From Phytohabitans flavus (lineage in GTDB: Bacteria; Actinomycetota; Actinomycetes; Mycobacteriales; Micromonosporaceae), in NCBI RefSeq assembly GCF_011764545.1, contig NZ_AP022870.1, positions 9,368,001 to 9,432,000 on the forward strand: DNA of 64,000 bases, written 5' to 3'. The notes under the pieces are model-generated. The model was not told the DNA's origin. It ran no database searches and worked only from the letters and a program-made list of their open reading frames with translations. A program made the position numbers and the translations under genes. Below, piece after piece: positions 60,728 through 64,000 of the stretch; position 1 is the stretch's first letter, and each line of letters begins with the position of its first letter.

Positions 60728-61980
60728 CCGGAGGTGTGTCCGGCGTGAGCCGCTTCGCCCGTACCACCGCGGTCGCCTGTGTCGCGGCCGTGATGTGCGC
60801 GGTCGGTGCCGCCCCGGCGGCGGCTGCCCCGCGCGCCCCGGCCAACCAGCGCTGTGCCGAGCCCGGCCCGCCCATCGCTGCGGTCCCGTGGGCCCAGAAG
60901 CTGCTGGGGCCGGAGCGGGTCCGGCCGTTCACGCGCGGTGGCACCTTCGTCGTCGCGGTGCTCGACTCGGGGGTCGACGCCCGCCACCCGCAGCTTGCCG
61001 GCCGGGTGCTCGACGGGTTCGACGCCGTGGCGGGCAGCGGCCGGGCTGACGACGACTGCCTTGGTACGGGTACCCAGGTCGCCGGCGTGATCGCGGCGAG
61101 GCAGGGGCAGTCCGTCGGGTTCGTCGGCTTGGCCCCGGATGTGACGATCCTGCCGATCCGGGTGGTGGCCGAGCGGTTCGGCAGCGGCACCGGGGCCGAG
61201 CCGCAGGTGCTGGCCCGCGGCATCACCGAGGCGGTGGCGCGGGGTGCGAACGTCATCGCGGTCTCCACGATCACGTACAAGGACAGCCCGGTCCTGGAGG
61301 GCGCGGTGGCCAACGCCGTCGCCAAGGGCATTGTCGTGGTGGCCGCCGCGGGCGACTTGGGCGACGAGCGCGGCACGATCCCCACGCCCTACCCGGCCGG
61401 CTACGACGACGTGGTCGGCGTCGGCGCGATTCGCGAGTCCGGCCTGCTGTGGGGCAAGTCCCAGCAGGGCGAGTACGTCGATGTGGTGGCACCCGGCGAG
61501 AACGTGCCCACGCTCAGCCGCGCGGGCGGGATGACGGTCGCCGAAGGTACGGGCGTGGCGACCGGGTTCGTCGCCGCGACGGCGGTGCTTGTCCGCTCCC
61601 GGCTGGGCACGATGCAGGGCCGGGGCGGCATCGGGCGCCAGCTCGAACGCACCGCTGTGCCCGCGCCCGGCGGTCCCGGCTACGGCAGCGGCGTGGTCGA
61701 CCCGTACGCCGCGGTCACCGCCCGGCTGGCGACGGCCTCGCCCGAGCCCCTCCCCGACCTGCCGGCGCTGGCGGTGGACGAGTCACCGGCCTGGGCGCGC
61801 GCCCGCGACGTGGCGATGGTGGGCACCGGCATCGCGGTGGCGGTGGTGCTGATCGTGGTGGTCGTGGCCGTGGTGATGCCGCGCGGGCGGCGGCGTTTCT
61901 GGCGTACGGCGGTGGCACCGGCGCCCCGACAGGAGACCGAGCCGGAGGAGCCCGGCCCGCCCGTCCAGCTCTTCCCCTGA
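60724..61980 (+). CDS. mycP: Mycosin-like subtilase of the T7SS lacking catalytic His and Ser
   Basis: A 418-residue type VII secretion mycosin: signal peptide ('TAVACVAAVMCAVGAAPAAA'), subtilisin domain, proline-rich linker and C-terminal membrane helix ('VGTGIAVAVVLIVVVVAVVM'). The Asp block 'FVVAVLDSGVDARHP' is intact, but the His block reads 'DCLGTGTQVAGVIAAR' where active mycosins have G-H-G-T, the oxyanion Asn of A-A-G-N is Asp ('VVAAAGDLGDE'), and the Ser block reads 'GTGVATGFVAATA' in place of G-T-S. It is therefore probably inactive but may keep the structural role of mycosins at the ESX pore. GTG 60745 is an alternative start with GGAGG 10 bases upstream. Confidence 0.9.
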   Translation: MTGGVSGVSRFARTTAVACVAAVMCAVGAAPAAAAPRAPANQRCAEPGPPIAAVPWAQKLLGPERVRPFTRGGTFVVAVLDSGVDARHPQLAGRVLDGFDAVAGSGRADDDCLGTGTQVAGVIAARQGQSVGFVGLAPDVTILPIRVVAERFGSGTGAEPQVLARGITEAVARGANVIAVSTITYKDSPVLEGAVANAVAKGIVVVAAAGDLGDERGTIPTPYPAGYDDVVGVGAIRESGLLWGKSQQGEYVDVVAPGENVPTLSRAGGMTVAEGTGVATGFVAATAVLVRSRLGTMQGRGGIGRQLERTAVPAPGGPGYGSGVVDPYAAVTARLATASPEPLPDLPALAVDESPAWARARDVAMVGTGIAVAVVLIVVVVAVVMPRGRRRFWRTAVAPAPRQETEPEEPGPPVQLFP

Positions 61981-61984
61981 CCGT

Positions 61985-63376
61985 TCAGGCGGCGGACTTG
62001 ATGGCTTCGGCCGGGTTCAGCGTCGGGCCGGTGGGCAGCCGCTGCATCAGCGCGGTGGGCACCTCGACCACCTCGGCCGAGGGGTAGCCCAGCACCTCCA
62101 GCACCTCGGCGCTCGGCACCGCGTACTTGACACCCGTGTCGGTCACGACGAAGTAGCCACCGGCCTCGGCCGTGGGGGACGCCAGCACGCGCACGACGGC
62201 GATGTGGCCCGAGGGTACGAGCACGCCGTCGGCGAGCACGCGGCCGTCGGCGGAGGCGGACGTGGTCGGCGCGACCGTGTCCAGGCCCTCGACGGTGCCG
62301 CCCACCACGAGGGCCGGTGTGGTGCGGCCGTCCGACGTGACCGCGCAGACCTGCTCGCCGGCCGGTACAAGTGTGGGGGCCGAGGCGGGCGGTGTGCCGG
62401 CCTCGTTGGCCGGCGGGCGGAGGCGGGTGCTGTCCGGCGCGTTGTTGATCGCCGAGACGGCGACCTGCTCACGCCTCAGGTCGGCCTCGGCCGCGAGGAT
62501 GGCGAGCTGGAGCGGCGTGATGGCCGCCTTCCCGTCGTCGAAGACCAGGTAGTGCTGCTCACCCGCGGCGGTCTGCGTGGTGAGCACCTCTCCGATCTCG
62601 CGTCCGGGCATCGCCGTCGAAGGATTACCCCGGTCCGGGACCCGGATGTTCTGGATCTCGCTGCCGGCGGGCACCGAATTGATCCACGCCGACCCGACCG
62701 GCGCCGAATTCACCTCGCCGAACATCGCGGTCACAAGGTTTGCCGCGTCCTGGATCAGGTGGCGGCGCCCCCGGTAGATCAGGTACGTCGTGCCTTCGGA
62801 CCTGTCCCGCACCAGCAGGCCCTCGCTGTCGGCCAACGCTCGCCCGCCGGTGGTGCCCCGCCCGACGGCCAGCCGGACCCGGGTGACCTGCGTGCCGGCG
62901 TTGTCGGTCTCCGGCAGGCTACAGATCGTCCACGGTAGACCGATGCGCTTCTTGAAGCTGGGCAGCGAGTCAGGTGCGCCCGCGATGCCGATCGTGTTGC
63001 CCCGCGGCACCTCGCCCAGCGAGTTACCGGAGATCCGGAAGACCTGCGCGCCGGGGCGGCCGGCGGCCAGCTTGGCGGAGGCGAAGTTGAGCGTCGGGTG
63101 CAGCACACCACCGACGTAGACGAAGCTGGCGCCGGTCTCCTTTTCGATGACCACGGCACCCTCGGTCTTCCAGCCGTCGCTGCCGACCTTGGTGAGGATG
63201 CCGTAGATGCCGAAGCCGGCCGCTACGAGGATCGCGACCATCACGCCGCCGAAGACCGCGCCGACACCGCGGCGCAGCGGCGACTGCTGCGGGTCGGTCT
63301 CGCGCATCACGAACGCGGAGATGACCCGCTGGGTCAGGAACTGGTACGAGTGGAGCTGGTCCCGCCGCGTCGCCAT
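61985..63376 (-). CDS. eccB: Type VII secretion protein EccB
   Basis: 463 residues. The short cytoplasmic N-terminus 'RRDQLHSYQFLTQRVISAFV' and 'MRETDPQQSPLRRGVGAVFG' is diagnostic for EccB, followed by one membrane helix ('GVMVAILVAAGFGIYGILTK', about 45-65) and the extracytoplasmic R-repeat domains ('YLIYRGRRHLIQDAANLVTA'). Two cysteines ('WTICSLPETD', 'EQVCAVTSD') match the conserved EccB disulfide. Part of the ESX membrane complex. It ends 4 bp from the convergent mycP and starts 6 bp after eccD. Confidence 0.95.
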   Translation of the reverse strand: MATRRDQLHSYQFLTQRVISAFVMRETDPQQSPLRRGVGAVFGGVMVAILVAAGFGIYGILTKVGSDGWKTEGAVVIEKETGASFVYVGGVLHPTLNFASAKLAAGRPGAQVFRISGNSLGEVPRGNTIGIAGAPDSLPSFKKRIGLPWTICSLPETDNAGTQVTRVRLAVGRGTTGGRALADSEGLLVRDRSEGTTYLIYRGRRHLIQDAANLVTAMFGEVNSAPVGSAWINSVPAGSEIQNIRVPDRGNPSTAMPGREIGEVLTTQTAAGEQHYLVFDDGKAAITPLQLAILAAEADLRREQVAVSAINNAPDSTRLRPPANEAGTPPASAPTLVPAGEQVCAVTSDGRTTPALVVGGTVEGLDTVAPTTSASADGRVLADGVLVPSGHIAVVRVLASPTAEAGGYFVVTDTGVKYAVPSAEVLEVLGYPSAEVVEVPTALMQRLPTGPTLNPAEAIKSAA

Positions 63377-63382
63377 CGGACG

Positions 63383-64000
63383 TCACCCACCGATCGAGGC
63401 GAACAGGCCCTGGATCGCGCTGTACAGGCCGATCACCCCGCAGGCCAAGGGCACCAGCGCCATGATGGCGAGCACGTCGACGATGTCGGCGGCCCGGCCG
63501 AGGTAGGGCGACGGGGCGCGCCGGCTGTACACCAGGCCGGAGGCGAGCACCGCACCGGCGGCGACGATGGCCACCACGAGGACCAGCAGCCGCCCGCCCG
63601 TACCGGCGTCGACCGTAAAGCTGAAGAGCAGGAACGCCATGCCGACGATGCCGCTCACCAGCAGCGGGACGCGTTGCTGCGGCAGGGCGAAGAGGCGGGC
63701 GCGCAGCAGGAGCGCGGCCGCCGCCGAGAAGGTCAGCAGGTTGGCGGCGAAGCCACCGCCGCCCAGCACCAGGTACGCGATGGCCACTGTGGAGCTGAGC
63801 GCGGCGGCCAGGTTGAGCCCGCTGAGCAGCTCGGTCGCGCGGGCCACGGCGGAGAAGACGTCGGCGCGCTTGGGCACCGGCCGGTCCTCCAGGATCGCCT
63901 CCGGCCGGTCGGGCAGCTCTGGCACCGGCAGGCGCCCGAGCCAGCTCGCGATCAGCGGATAGCTGGGCAGCAGGCCGATCACCGTGGTGAGCGTGACCGC
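63383..64000 (-). CDS. eccD: Type VII secretion integral membrane protein EccD, 3' part (runs off the window)
   Basis: The visible 205 or so C-terminal residues contain about five to six membrane helices ('ALSSTVAIAYLVLGGGGFAA', 'VPLLVSGIVGMAFLLFSFTV', 'LVLVVAIVAAGAVLASGLVY', 'ADIVDVLAIMALVPLACGVI') and end 'LYSAIQGLFASIGG', as in the last helices of EccD. A loop with 'LPVPELPDRPEAILEDRPVP' precedes them. The gene continues beyond 64000, so the N-terminal ubiquitin-like domain is not seen. Tandem with eccB, consistent with a core ESX operon. Confidence 0.88.
   Translation of the reverse strand, partial: AVTLTTVIGLLPSYPLIASWLGRLPVPELPDRPEAILEDRPVPKRADVFSAVARATELLSGLNLAAALSSTVAIAYLVLGGGGFAANLLTFSAAAALLLRARLFALPQQRVPLLVSGIVGMAFLLFSFTVDAGTGGRLLVLVVAIVAAGAVLASGLVYSRRAPSPYLGRAADIVDVLAIMALVPLACGVIGLYSAIQGLFASIGG

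Noticed and set aside
1..64000. tRNA, rRNA, riboswitches, prophage or integrase genes
   Set aside because: None was recognised by reading both strands; gaps over 250 bp (2042-2317, 22466-22751, 30688-30959) show only possible promoter elements and the inverted repeats listed.

Overview
The window is very high-GC DNA with GTG starts, 4-bp start/stop overlaps and near-saturated G/C third codon positions. With a coproheme-type heme branch (hemE, hemG/cgoX, hemQ), an APC permease-TRAM methyltransferase-dxs neighbourhood, an RNase D-DUF3000-hemE order and a type VII secretion (ESX/T7SS) locus, it suggests an actinomycete, probably Micromonosporaceae (inference; no search was run).

Layout. 1-22.5 kb is mostly housekeeping: APC permease 3' end, TrmA-type methyltransferase, dxs, a PIN toxin/helix-turn-helix antitoxin pair, a DUF2637-like membrane protein, three tandem membrane-anchored PQQ-type beta-propellers followed by a two-component system, a VOC protein, htpG, a Kef-type antiporter with a solute-binding lipoprotein, a fadB-like/thiolase pair and RNase D. 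22.7-30.7 kb holds a trypsin-like membrane protease, a proline-rich coiled-coil membrane protein, DUF3000, hemE, an SDR, hemG, hemQ, a GNAT and a CBM48-like protein. 30.9-64 kb is a T7SS locus: two WXG100 proteins, larger Esx/PPE-like substrates, a lipoprotein, SUKH and SseB-family proteins, a YbaB-like protein, a third WXG100-like protein, a giant multi-toxin effector, a separate immunity-like gene, a second ADP-ribosyltransferase, a mycosin without its catalytic residues, eccB and the 3' part of eccD.

The centrepiece is 39911-57707. After restoring five single-base losses in G/C runs it reads as one open frame of about 5,933 residues. It has a WXG100-like membrane-associated N-terminus, long repeat linkers, a zincin-like domain, a possible restriction-endonuclease-fold domain, four RelA/SpoT-like synthetase domains, two papain-fold (Tox-PL) deamidase domains, a GNAT-like domain, a ParB-like domain, an 'LEHE' domain and a C-terminal ADP-ribosyltransferase. 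Seven small genes (75-111 codons) are nested inside it, always in the +1 frame relative to the giant frame, each directly after a toxin-like domain. Their families follow the toxin type: four homologous proteins follow the four RelA-like domains, two homologous proteins follow the two Tox-PL domains, and one follows the LEHE domain. I infer immunity genes overprinted on the linkers between toxin modules. The last module (ART) instead has a conventional separate gene downstream.

The same kind of -1 shift at a short G/C run occurs in htpG, hemG, trmA and other genes (eleven in all). These shifts are best read as sequence errors, not gene decay, and they must be corrected before the giant gene can be seen.
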